64,000 bases of DNA from Ditylenchus dipsaci (lineage: Eukaryota; Nematoda; Chromadorea; Rhabditida; Anguinidae), in assembly GCA_004194705.1 (NCBI GenBank), contig SADC01000021.1, positions 372,001 to 436,000 of the forward strand, given 5' to 3'. Below the pieces are notes generated by a model that was not told the DNA's origin, searched no databases, and worked only from the letters and a program-made list of their open reading frames with translations. Positions 1-12,800 of this stretch are shown here, in pieces. The number at the start of each line of letters is the position of its first letter. Position 1 is the first letter of the stretch. Made by a program: the position numbers and the translations under genes.

Positions 1-442
1 AATTTTTCATATTTTCATTATTTTCAACCGCAATAATTTTTTTTCAAAAAAATTATCCTCAAAATCTTACGGAAATTTTCCAATTGCATGACTTTAGAAA
101 ATACCAAAATTTTGTTCGGTATACCGAAATTTTGGTAATACCGTACCGAAATATTGACCGAAAATTTTCTTATCAAAAATACCGTACCGAAAATACCGAA
201 CTACAAAAAATTGAAAAAACGATACATGAGTTGCTAGCCTACAAAAACATGTGGGCCGAATCTGCTTCCTAGACATGGTAATTTAAAATTATTGCATTTA
301 TGTTTGAGCTAATATATTACTCAGAAATGATTTTAAAATATTCTAAGCGAACATTTTTAAATTAACATGTTAGTCGAGTAAAGGAGGGTTTTATTTAAAA
401 AGTAAGTGGTCTTTACAGTCTATTTTTTATGCTAATACTTAC

Positions 443-581
443 CGCTCCATTCAAACACATCTTGAATGACTAGATGCAATTCATAGAAAGTGAAATGATC
501 AGGCACTTGAACACGGCGCCAAATAGGTGGTTTGAAGCGAGCCAAATTTATCTTAAATTGATAAATCTGGGCAGTAGACAT
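443..581 (-). CDS. PRiA4_ORF3/MM3350-like domain protein, first coding exon (partial)
   Basis: The minus strand opens with ATG at 579-581 and reads 46 codons plus one base to a perfect GTAAGT donor (437-442). The peptide contains IYQFKINLARFKPPIWRRV and then YELHLVIQDVFEWSG. The PPIWRR block followed by an LHxxIQ..xxW segment is the hallmark of the N-terminal half of the plasmid pRiA4b ORF-3-like (MM3350-like) domain, a family found mainly in bacteria and archaea and patchily in eukaryotes. Its biochemical role is not established. The next exon, which should carry the HLxxF part of the domain, was not found in the remaining 440 bases, so the gene runs off the left end. The donor site shows that it is spliced like a host gene. 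Family recognition is strong; function is unknown. Confidence 0.75.
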
Positions 582-591
582 TTCCCTAAAA
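582..591 (-). promoter_or_regulatory. Splice acceptor just upstream of the start codon
   Basis: On the minus strand a TTTTAG acceptor lies four bases before the ATG of the PRiA4-like exon. In nematodes such an acceptor so close to the start usually marks either a 5' UTR intron or a spliced-leader trans-splice site. No spliced leader can be seen from genomic DNA alone. Confidence 0.4.
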
Positions 592-1969
592 CAAATCTGT
601 AACGCATAAAGTACACAACATACAAAAGTAGTATTTAAGAAAGTAACTTATGCATTCACACCCTAGCTATTAGGAACGCTTGAAAGTATGAGGTAGAAAT
701 TGGTTTCCTGCTCTTTTTTGCTTAGGATCACGTGACGGATAAGTCAGGTCAAATTCAGCCATGCCTTACTTGCTATTTTAAGTTGTAACACACGACTAAG
801 CCCATTAGAGGAAATACGGTAAATTAACCCCTGGAGAAGCAGTTGGAGGTGCTGTTACATACTGGGGGTGGGGTTTGTAGGGGTTAGCTTTAATAATATT
901 ATTATGTCAGCCAGCCAAATCGGATAAAAAGGAGTACCGTAATACCGGGGGTTTAGTTATAGCGGAGTGCCGCTACATCCAGGTTCGACTGTACTTACGT
1001 ATAACTAAAGCCCCCCCTCTTCTTGGCTAAAAATGTGTACTTTCATACAACAGTACAAAAAATTTGGACAAAAACCACTTCGAATTGTAATGACTCGAGA
1101 AACGTGACAGTTTTAGTATACTTCAAATATGAAATGAGCCTTCATTTGAGCGTGGGTTTTTATTTTAAAAAATACGGTATAAACAGTAAAGTATTATCAC
1201 ACTAGCATACAATTTTTAATAGTTCAGTTTCAATTTGAAATTGTCGAAATATATGTTAATGAAAACAAAAGAAAAAGTTTTAAAATAACTTCTTGCTAGA
1301 TCTTTTAAACAATGAAATGTTGTACTGTTATTTAAAAACTACAGCTTGAGAATATCTGTAAAAAGGAGTCAGATAGGTTTCAACAACATAAACATATGTT
1401 GAAATTTAAAATAACTGAATCAACAGAATATTTTTTTTAATTTAGTGAATATCTATAAAAGTTAATCTTTTTATAATTGTGTGGAAAATTCTAGAACTTA
1501 AAAATGGCTAAACTATATCACAAAAAGCTTTTCCAGCCAAAAAACATGTTTGCTGTAGTTTTCACAGCATCATAATGCATTAAAAATTATTAAAAGATTG
1601 GTCTGGAACAAAGCCGTAAAATGCAGTATGAGCAAATTTTTGGTTGGTGCCAGATGGGTATAATCAGCAAACAAAAATTCAGCCTAAACATGGTGCCTGG
1701 CGTCGGCAGTGGCGCCAGCGCCGAAAATTTTCATAGTCGGCGCTAACACCGGGTGCCCGCCGCCCATTTTCGGAAGGCCGGCGTCAAATCAACTCCCCAC
1801 CCCCTCCCCCCGGACTCATTTTTTCTGCACAACAAGATACGACTAGCATTTCTAAACACTTTCTGAGTAAAAAATTTCAAACTTTGCCAAAAAAGTTGCC
1901 TCCGACCCACCAGGGGCAGATTGTCTATTCGGGTATTTTAGGGTCATTTCGGTTATTTATCACATTTTT

Positions 1970-2220
1970 CTTGCTGGAGCTGGGCAAAAAGACTCTCTGA
2001 ATGCATTTTGATCAAGAGTCTTGCTCGGAATTATGTCTAAGGTTTGTATGTGCGCGCATCTCTAACCAACCAAGCCCCCTGCGCCCCGAAGGGGGCGCAG
2101 GGAGCTTGGGGGCTTGGAGTTGAGATGCGCACACCCACATACCTTAGACGCAAATCACCCGAAAGTGACTCTGGATGCATAAAAACATATGCATAACAGA
2201 GTTTCTATATGCGGTAGGCC
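1970..2220. repeat. Palindromic dispersed repeat, family 'CACACCCACATACCTTAG'
   Basis: A left half containing CTAAGGTTTGTATGTGCGCG and AACCAAGCCCCCTGCGC is mirrored by a right half containing GGGGGCTTGGAGTTGAGATG and CACATACCTTAGACGC. Full or partial copies lie at about 19030-19110, 34705-34815, 52735-52768 continuing at 53764, 55365-55615 and 63555-63745, so this is a dispersed palindromic element. No target duplication was resolved. Confidence 0.65.
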
Positions 2221-3839
2221 CCAGAAAGTAAAACCTGTTCGAATTTTTTTTTACCTTCATTTGACTTAAAAAAGGCTAAAAATTGGTGAAAAATACCCCA
2301 AAAAGATCATTTTTACCTGAGGGGTGGAGGCAATTTTTTTGGCGAAGTTCAAAATTTTTTTATCAGATAGTGTTTAGGAATTCTTTTTATCGTGTTGAAC
2401 AAAAAAAATGAATTCGGGGGGTGATTTTGGGTCACTTTTCAAAAAATCCGAACATGGGGGGACTATAAAAGTACCTATCTGCCACTCTTTTTTTACCCTG
2501 CGCTGCTTTTTTGCTAAAACTTTACCGCCACTTTCATCATACGATTTTATTGAAGACAATTTACTGTCTTCAAGATCTCCCTGTAAAGTTTTTTGACTTC
2601 TGTTGCTCTTTCACTGCTTTATGCCGCCGCCTTTTCTACCGCTGTTTTTTTTAATGCCGTCGCTCGCCTAGCTGACTGGCATTTTTTTAAATAGAAGTTC
2701 TGCCTGGCATTCGAGATACATTTTGTAATTATTTTTCACATATAGTCAAAGCTCCATATAGGGTGAACCTCTTTCTAAGGCAAAAGTTTGGAGAGCCCCG
2801 TACAATAAATGACACTTCACGTAAGGGTAAACTTTGTTTTCATAAGAAAAAACATTTTCCAATGTTGCAATGGCCTTGAAAATTAATTAAAGTTCAATAA
2901 ATATGTTCGAATCACTCGCGTTTCTATGTTCTTCATTTTTTCTTTTTGCATAAAAATGGAAAGTCTTAGTGCTGGTGTTTCAGGGTAAGAATAAGAACGC
3001 GAAATAAGAACGCGAATTCTATTTCCATGGAGGAATGCGGATCCCACACTAATTTTTATTAGATTCTTGCAGGAATACGGTATTTTTAAAAGGTATTTCC
3101 AATTCACAAATTCAAACATTTTGAACAAAAACTGTTCCTAAACTTTTGATAACTGCGTGGCGAAGATTGCAGAACTTCTGGTACATTGTATGAAAATCCT
3201 TAACTGAACTACTTACGATGGTTCAATGGTAAAGGCTGTCAAATTTCAAAGGTCAGAAAGTCAAACCTCTCTTTTTGTTATTTTTTTCATCCTTTAGTAA
3301 AAAATTTCGGATCTTTTCTTCTATTGGCTGTTATCCTTTTGTTCTGGCCTCAGATATCTTATGTTTTTATTATTTTTCTTAGCTTTTAGTTAGCTTAAAC
3401 TGTTAGGAAACGTAATTAAATATTTTTAATTTATTGAATGATCAGAAAAAAATACAAAGGCAAAATAACAACATAACAAACATTTTTTGAAATTTTAATA
3501 AAATTTCAAAAAATTAAAAGTTCTTATTTACATCAAAATGCACACAATTGGTACTGATGACTAGTAATTTAAAATTAAATAACTAAAAGGTGTCTACTTT
3601 AAAAATGATAGATTGCAAAAATCATAGGCTAAAAATGCAGTCATATTTTGTTGGTCATTTTGTTAAAGACACTCGGATATTTTTGAATGGCTTCCACCGA
3701 TTAAAACCCATGTAAATACACTTTACTATGAATCAGAGGTTGAATATACCAAAACTTAAAGAAATGAGCATGTAAAACTTTACAAAAGAATGGCCTGATA
3801 CAAGCAGAGAGATCGGCAGATGTTAAATCAACTTTACAA

Positions 3840-6800
3840 TCAAAGTTTAGTATTAGTGGTTGGTGTGGGCAAGAACTCCAGACTGGCGTTTAGAGAGCGA
3901 TAAGAAGGTGGGGGACTGTGACTTCTCGGGTTACTTTCGACAGTTCCCATTTGACTAGGAAATATGGATGGTTGCGGAGTAGGGTTGTAGGGACAGTTTT
4001 CACTGACTGAAGAGATCAATGGTCTTCTGGATTCTATCATCTGAAAATTGAAAAAATAACTAGCTGATACTTAGAGAGAATACAATTTTTACATTTAAAT
4101 TTGGATATTTTATGCAAGATCGCCCAAAAAGTTCGAATCTTTTCAGAGATAATTAGCTTTTTCTTTTTTGCACGATTTAGAAAACTAGTTTTTTTGACAA
4201 ATATTTAATTTTTCGCCCGTCCTGTAGTTTACAATCGTTTTTCAAGATAACGTTAAATATAGACAACATAACCTTTTAGTTACAAAAATGTGTGTTTTCC
4301 AAATTTCAAATATAATTAACTTTTTATAAGTCACTTACATATTTATTTTTTTCATTCTGCTCATGTGCTTTTACAGATTCCAAACATCTATTTAAAGCAT
4401 TTGGATCGATTGGCCGATTGTAGCGTTCAGTGCTAGAAAATGGGTTCTTGAAACCACCAAAGCAATCGCACAGGCAACCACGCATCATCTGAAAATGGTA
4501 ACAAAGATTCATTAGTTTGAAAATAATTTCGAAAACATAATGTAGTCAACTCTTTAAAATGAAATTGATATTATTATTATGGCCCCTGATATAATAAAAG
4601 TTATGGGTGTTTAAATGAAATAACTATGATTTTCAAAATTAAAATTTTAGGGATCTTTAATTAATTTAAATTTTATTTTTGGTCGAAGGAATATTTATGC
4701 AACTACAGGAAGATAGAAAAGCTCATAAAGAACCTTTACAGTTTTTAAAACAGGTCAAAATTATATTTAGGAAAAAAATATATAGCCTTATCTAATTTTG
4801 TAGTGCCTGGCGTATGGGTCACATATTTCAAAGGCTGATTTGAACCACCTTTTAGGGTTGAAAAAAAAATCTGAAAAAGCCATCATGTTCCCCATGAAAT
4901 TCTGTATTTGGAGAAGCAAAAGTCACGCTCGAGGATCGGAGTGTTAAAAGCGGTACTAATTGGTTGATAGGGATAATAATATTTGAGACTAAGTATTTAT
5001 GCTAAATTTAATAAAGCAAAATAAAGTTTAGTGTTACATCAACAAAATTATCAAGCCTAAATTAAGTTGACTGCCAGCTTTTAGCGAAGCACAAAGAAAT
5101 CAACATCGGAAATGTGAACAAACAAATGGAACTCAACTTGCCACCTGTTCTTGCTTGCCTTTAATTTATATGCTAACTCAATTCCTTAACTATTTCATAA
5201 ATATTTTCAATCAAAATTTTAAGTGAGAAGAGAACGTAAGATAGGAAGCTGGAAACAAACAGGAAATAAATAGTTTAATGAGACAGCTGGTCCCTGGTCT
5301 AATTTACAAGGAACTTTAGACAACACCAGTAGGTTGAATAAGTCTTCCCAGCTAAAATGTGACTTCTAACTTTTCAATTATTTCATTGATAATTTTGGAA
5401 TAATTTCAGCTTAAGAACTTAAAGTTTTAGTCAAATCTAAAAAAAATTTAAAAAAAGAAGCGCTCACTCGCCCCTTATCCACAAGTTACCCCTTTGCCCT
5501 TCTCCCATTTATTATTTATGGTCGGTTAGAACCTATTTTTTGCTTATAAGACTTACTTATAATTTTCTAAACCCACTCTGAAAATTTAAGTTTTATAGGT
5601 AAAAGAAGAATGTTTGGTCTGTTTTTATACTAAACAATTAAAAAATGCTTTTTTATATCGTTTTAGTTTTTAATTTTTTTTCGGTCAAAACTCTATTCAG
5701 GTTTCATTTTTTAGGTTTTTTCTGTGTACCATTTCAAAATAGCTTACCGTAATCCCCCAAGGCAAACAAGTTAGTTTTGGTTAAACTATTTTTTTACAAA
5801 AGTTGACTTGTTATATAACGGGTGGTCAAAAAATTCTGCACGGATTTTCAAACCTGTATCTATTATCAATGTAAGAATCATATCTCTTCTCTTTTAATAT
5901 TATTTTGTAGCCCTGCATGTCCTCTTTCAGATAGAATATGAAATTTAACTTAATTATTTGGGATGATTTACTATATGGCTCCCAACACTTATGAGATCAT
6001 TTTGAAAAGTTGACAAGCATTTTCCTCAGTTCAACTTCAAAGAGCTGGAAAGGCCCATGTAACATAATGATTTCTAAATATATGAGTATTGAGATGTGGC
6101 CTTTTGGGAAAAATCGATTTCTTGAAAAAATGACTAAAATTAAAGTTTTTCCATTTTTCGGACTTTAATCATTGTTACAAGAAATTAATTTTTTAAAAAG
6201 GAAATAAGCCAAAACTGACAAGGGAACCGTTTGAACTGTACGATTCGATTCGAAAATTCTGACAGAGCCATCTTGTAGAGCATAGTTGATTAACTATATA
6301 GAATTTCAATATTTTTTCCCACAGACAGAAAAAATCAAATCTGGAGACTCGAAAAAAATCGAGCCACAAACGGCCTTGATCCCCCTGTAAATTCTTAAAA
6401 ACGTATTTGTTTATAATCCATCCTTGATATGGTGACACCGTCAGACACCGCAGGGTCTGACACTATTTTAAACACATATATATGTGGAAAAAAAGTGTCA
6501 GACCCAGTTAGGAATCGAAAATTTAGGGTGTCACTGTATGAAGGCTTGCCTGTAGAAAATTTGTTTTTGAAAATCCACAGGGGGGGACCATGGCAGTTTT
6601 GGCTTGATCTTTCTCGACTCTCCAGATTCGATTTTTTCTGTCTGTGGGGAAAAAATATTGAAATTATATATAGTAAATCAACTATGCTCTACAAGATGGC
6701 TTTGTCAGAATTTTTGAATCGAATCGTACAGTTCAAACGGTTCCCTTGTCAGATTTTCAAAAATTATTCTGTTGCATGGATTTTTGCAGCTCTTGAGCTG

Positions 6801-9800
6801 CGCTACAATATGGTAATATAAAAACTTGTTGGGTGTTTGACATTCTATATAACATTTGATTAGTAAAAGTGATGAAAATGCTTGTCAACTTCTCAAAATG
6901 ACAGGACAAGTGTTTGGAGCCAAATTGTGACTTATCCAATTAGTCAAGCTAAGTTCAATATGCCATTTGAAAGAGGAGATGCAGAGCTACAAAGTTGCAT
7001 AAAAAGCGAAAAAATATCATCCTAACATTGATAAAAGATAAGCGTTTGAAAATTTGTGCAGAACTTTTTGACCACCCGTTAGAAAAGTATCACAAAATAC
7101 TTTTTTACCATTTTATTTTCCGACGAACTACTTAGGAGACGTTTAAATACTATCTTATATCAACATGAAATTTGCCCTACTCTATACCAAACCCACCCCA
7201 GTGCAAACCGTCTTTGGCCTTTAACTTGCGCTCATCAGTAAAAGCTTGAAATGAAAAAATATACATTTGGACTGAAACAAGTATAATAAAAGCACAAATA
7301 ATTCTAAATTTTCTAACAGCGTGTGAAACTGATAAGAAATAATGTAAGTAAAGAGACCCTTTAAATACTAAAAGCACTAACCGTCAATGACTAATCCTAC
7401 TTAAACTTTTTTTGCAAATTTTTATGGCGAAATCGAATGTGTAGGTGGATAAGGGGAGCGAATTTGCTGCTAGAGGCAACACACTCCAGTGCCTTACTCA
7501 GAGATATGTGTACCCACCCTCTTTTAAGAAGAGGAAAACACGGCAGGCAACAAAAAAATCGATGTAAGCTATTTTTGCAGCGCTGCTGTCCTTGCCTTTT
7601 TTGGTGCAAGACAGTGGCACGCAAGTGCTTAACCCCAAAACTGGGGCTTATAATGCCAGATAAAAAGTGGCTTTCCGTTGTCATGTTTAAAATAGGGCAA
7701 AAAAAATTGAAGAGCAAAAATAGGCTTTAAGTTAGAGATTTTGGAATTATTCTACCTGACATGCTCAAATTTTTACCTCAAATTTTTTACACATTTCATC
7801 GTTTCTTTAAAGCAGTGAGAAAAGCACACTTGACTTGTTCCCATGTCCTCAAATAAAGAGTGGAAAATAATAAAAAAAAAGTTGGTAGTAGTATTCTTCT
7901 CCAAGAACAAATGAATGAAGGGTTAGTAGTGAAAAGAAAAAGACAACAAGCAAATGGAGAGAAAACCCTTAAACAAACAAGCCCAACTTGACTAACACAT
8001 CCTAGAAGACAATGGATGCAAAAATACCGCAAGAAGCTTTAAATCAGGCTAAAAAGAACAATAGAGGTTCAGGTCAGCTAGCGGAAGTTAGCTTAGGCTT
8101 AGTTTTGACTTTCATTTTTGTAAAAAGTTGTGAAGCTACAGAGGTTTGTGTTAGCAAGCACAAGATTACAACTTAAATTTTTCTTGTTCCTACTAAGCTG
8201 ATTAGAAAGTTTATTTAAAAAAACACTTTTTGTAAGCAGGTTTCCAATAAAAAGTAACGAAAAACAAAGTAGGGAGTTAGTGGCCTAAGTAGCTTCGTGG
8301 AATAAGGGTACCGTAAAAACTCTATTAACTCAACCCCCCCCCTCTAATTCAAAATCGTGTTTTTGCATTGTGTTTTTGACCCATTTTTCTTAACTTCTGT
8401 CAGGCAAGTTAGCACTCATTTTGCAGCTCATCTCACTGGCTACAAAATAGGTCGTAACTTGCCTGAGAGCAGACTTCAAAAATTGGGCTAAAAACACAAT
8501 ACCAAGAACACGATTTTGAACGAGGGGGGGGGGAGTTAATAGAGTTTTTACGGTATATAGGCTATAGGTGGCTATAGGTCTCCCAAGTTAAAATTGTTTA
8601 AAATCAGCATTTTTGGCGGAATATCAGCAAATTCATCTGCATCGTTCTAAAAATGTTAGTTTTTTTGGATTTTTTGCATTTTAACCATAAAAAATCAGCA
8701 ATTTAGGTTTGAAATCAGCAAAATGCTAAAAATTCATTGCTCTTAAAAAAATTTCCTAATACCACGATTCGGAGATGGTGTACAAAGCATGGTACTCGTT
8801 TGGTTTATATCTCAACTTTTAACTTCTAATTGGTGATCCCTCTCTAATAACTGATTCTTGAAAAATAACTCACCCGGGTGAATATGAATACAGTCGACTC
8901 TCTATATAACATAACTCTACATAACATAATTTTAGGGTCAGAAGTTCGTTCCCACCTAGGGTCCGACGCTTTTTTTAACCTGATTTTTGAGGCCTTTTGC
9001 CAGTTCTGTTTTTAAAGTCTGGTCCCAAATATCATAAGGATTAAAATTTTGCCGATCCTTTTTTAGAAACCTGTAATATTTTGGTCTAAAAAAGCAAAAC
9101 CCCATATAACATAACTCGATTTAACAAAAATCCTGTTTTTTCACCAATTTTTATTTTTTATTAAGAAATTTTTTCGGATTTCTAAAAAATGATTGGCAAA
9201 AATCGGAATCCTTGCAGTATTTGGGACCAGACTGTCAAAACAGAACTGGCTAAAGCTTGAAATGACCGGTGTGAAAAAGATGTAGAATCCGGTAACTTGC
9301 TCGGTCCTTTGAGTTATGTTATATAGAGAGTCGACTGTATGGCAGTTGCAGTTGCGAAAAATTTGAAAAAAAAATATTTTAAACGCTTACTTCTAGATTG
9401 AGGTCTTTCTGAACAGTACAAAATAAAAAACTAACCATGAAAACGCCAGCCATAGCAACCATGAACAACAAGAAGAGTACCAAGTAGATGGCAAATGAAT
9501 TAGGATGACTATATGTTATAGGCTGAGCCACACTCGGCATCAACATTTCAGAATCAGCTGTGGAGTTCATGTTGTTGAGAAGATCTACAATTTGTGAAGA
9601 TTCTCTGAACCAGGAAGAGGAATAAGTACTCAGTTCACAAGAACGACCAGCTCTGCCTTTGGGACACCTAAAAATACACTCAAATATACAATAAATTGGA
9701 CCGAAAAAATGTAGTCAGTAAATATTGAAACCAAAGCCGAAAAGAAGGTTTGAGCATAGAAAAAGTATGTTTGTTTTTACATAAAAGCATGTGAGTATGT

Positions 9801-12800
9801 CTGGCACTAGCCTTTATTCACGTAATAACTAGCAAAAAAAAATATTGGGAGCTAGAGAGCTAGAATGTGGATAGCTGGCCAGTCTCTCAGGGTTATAGTG
9901 CCTCAAGCTCGAGAACTAACAGAGCGGGCAAATAAAAAGTGATAAACAACAGCTGCAAAGCAGAAAAAAAACTCGTAACAGATAGCTTTTGACAATGTTT
10001 TTGCATCATAGATTTTGAAATTGTAAGTTTTTCTGATTATTTTGATTGAACATTTTAGATTGATCTCAAAATTTTTGATAATAAAACTTTTAAAAAAGCA
10101 TCCAGTTCTATTTTTCAATCTCTGTTGACCAGTGCTCTTCTGATAGAATAGACTGTTATTATAATGCGGCACACCTGCAAGTTCTTGCCGCTTGTTTAAC
10201 TCACTTTTCGTAGTCTTTTTTAACCGAAACTGTTCCTTCAGTAGAGTCCAAAAAATTGCAAGGATTCCTATTTCGCCAGTCATCTTTGTAAATAAAATTT
10301 CTTGTGCCATTAAGGGGTCATGCTCGCCGCCGATGGAAATATTTCGAAAGGCGGGTACCAGGTCAATTCAAACGAGAATTATTTCAAAATAAATTTTAAT
10401 CAAGTACCCTGCGGTCAATAAGTAATCAAAAACAGAGCACTTTACCTATACCTCCACCAGTCAATTAACCTTGACCCCCATTAGAAAATCATCTTGGGGA
10501 CCAAGGCATACAGTTTTTTCATTTTTCAACGCCAAAAACTTTTTGCCTAAAGATATTTAAAAAGAGTAAATGCATTGTTTCTAACACTTGTTATGACACT
10601 GTTTTAAAAATTTAAAAATGGAAAAAAAAATGAAAAAAATATATGCCTTGGTCCCCAAGCTGATTTTCTGGTGGGAGTCAAGGTTAATTGACTGGTGCGG
10701 GTATAGGTAAATTTAGCTTCAAAAACTCTTCCCTCTTTCAATAACATCGGTGGCCTAGTGGGATATCGGTTCGTTACCCACTGGAGGCATAATTTTTCCT
10801 CGACTTTTCCAAAATTTCGTTAAATTAATTCTCGTTTGAATTTCGCTGGTACCCGCCTTTCAAAATATTCCCATCGGCGACGAGCATGCCCATTTAAGAC
10901 CTGCGGCTCCCCACGTAATAACAAGTATTTCTCTAAAGAGGTTTTTCTAATATAAGAAGCCGAAAATTTTGCTTTTTTAAAAACAATCAATGAAATCGAA
11001 ATCCTCGCGATTTACAGGGTTAGACGTAAAGTAAAAAAGTAGCTTGAGGGCTTTGGGGTCACCGTATTCTCTCTAATAGAACCACACCCATGGTTCAAAA
11101 TCGTGTTTGTGGCATTTCGTTTTTGACCCATTTTTTGAAGACTGCTTTCATGGAAGTTACCACCCATTTTGCAGTCAGTGAAATGAGCTACAAAATGAAG
11201 GATAACTTGCATAAGAGAAGTTTTTAAAAGGATGGTACTTTCTTCTTACCGCAAAACACTTGAAAATTACCGCAAATCATTTTTTATTACCGCAATTTGA
11301 TTTTCCCGCAAAATACTTTTTTCTTACCGCAAAATACTTTTTTCTTACCGCAAAATACTTTTTTCTTATCGCAAAAATACTTTTTTCTTACCGCAAAAAA
11401 TTTTCTCGTCGTTTTTAGTCAAAATTTTGCGGGAATTTGAATTTTTCAGTCAGGAAATAACTTGGATTCCTCAGAATCCAACCCCGGAATGCCCAGAAGC
11501 CGCTGAAAGTTGCTTTTTCGGGGTTTACTAAAGAGGGGGGGGGTAAACGTTTTGCGAAAATTCGATTGAGCGGATCAGATTTCGGGTCCGATGGGCTTAA
11601 ACGCTCAGAATTCCACCCTTAACCATTCTTAACCTTCTTAAATCACCCTAAAGCATCCCAAACTGCTCCAGATCAGTATCCAACTACCCTAAATCAGTGC
11701 TTAGGGTGATTTAAGAAGGTTGAGAATGGTTAAGGGTGGAATTCTGAGCGTTTAAGCCCATCGGACCCGAAATCTGATCCGCTCAATCGAATTTTCGCAA
11801 AAAGTTTACCCCCCCCTTTAGTAAACCCTGAAAAAACCAACTTTCAGCGGCTTCTGGCCATTCCGGGGTAGAATTCTGAGGAATCCAAGTTATTTCCTGA
11901 CTGAAAAATTCAAATTCCCGCAAAATTTTGGCTAAAAACGACGAGAAAATTTTTTGCGGTAAGAAAAAAGTATTTTGCGGTAATAAAAAAGTATTTTGCG
12001 GGAAAATCAAATTGCGGTAATAAAAAAATGATTTGCGGTAATTTTCAAATGTTTTGCGGTAAGAAAACAATATTATCCTTTTTAAAAAGTGGGTCAAAAT
12101 ACAATGCCAAAAAGACGATTTTGAATTAGGGGGTGTGGTTCTATTAGAGAGAAGACGGTATTGAAAAACTCGACTATACTCTATTAGAATTTTCACGGCG
12201 ACCAAAAAAAAATCGTTGCATTAATGAAAAGGCAAAAAAACAGCGCTATTAAATTTTGTTAGGTATGATATTTAAGTTCTTTAAGTCGACGGAAAGAGAT
12301 TAATAGACAGGGGATTACTAGAAAAAATATGTTTTGTCTGAAAATATTTCTAACCTGCAATTCAGCTTGCCATGGGCCACCTCAAATAAATGCTCATCTG
12401 CTAAACTACTGAAGGTGAGGTTGTATAGGTCGCATTGTTCTAGAAGCACTTGACTGTCTCTGGGTATCAGGTCTAGAAAAGAGTTGGGTCTTAATTACAG
12501 TAAAAAATACATAAATTCAATATCTATCTCATACCATACAAAAAACTTGGATAAGCTAGCTTTTTACCTGCAAGGTGCGGATTTGCAGCAAGAATTTCTG
12601 GATGAATTGTTGAGTTAAGAAGAGACCCTGTAAAGAAAAAACGATAACTTTGAGTTTAGTTCACGAATTTTTAGAAAGTATAATTGGTAGCTCTAGAAGC
12701 TACTACTTTGAAGCCGAGGAGTAGTGCATCCCATTAGCATCGAATTTACAGATTTTTTGGGTCCGCAGGCTCACGGAAAACCTTTCAGAATTTCTGAGAC

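Larger units (their letters stand above)
582..3839. other. Gene-poor repeat-bearing stretch
   Basis: No credible exon was seen. The stretch holds a TACGGTA-type repeat end near 809-825, a fragment ending in a pogo-like terminus near 980-995, a GC-rich patch at about 1695-1800 resembling the hexanucleotide arms of the 56.7-58.3 kb element, and a copy of the CACACCCACATACCTTAGAC palindromic family at about 1970-2220. The remainder is AT-rich with short open frames only. Confidence 0.5.

Noticed and set aside
6429..6821. 130-aa plus-strand open frame as a transposase
   Set aside because: It sits in the palindromic arms of the 5818-7079 element, with a mirror frame on the other strand, and shows no DDE or DNA-binding motif.
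11783..12205. 140-aa minus-strand open frame
   Set aside because: It lies entirely in the mirrored arms of the 11.06-12.16 kb element and encodes the tandem unit (QNTFLLPQNTFFLPQ).
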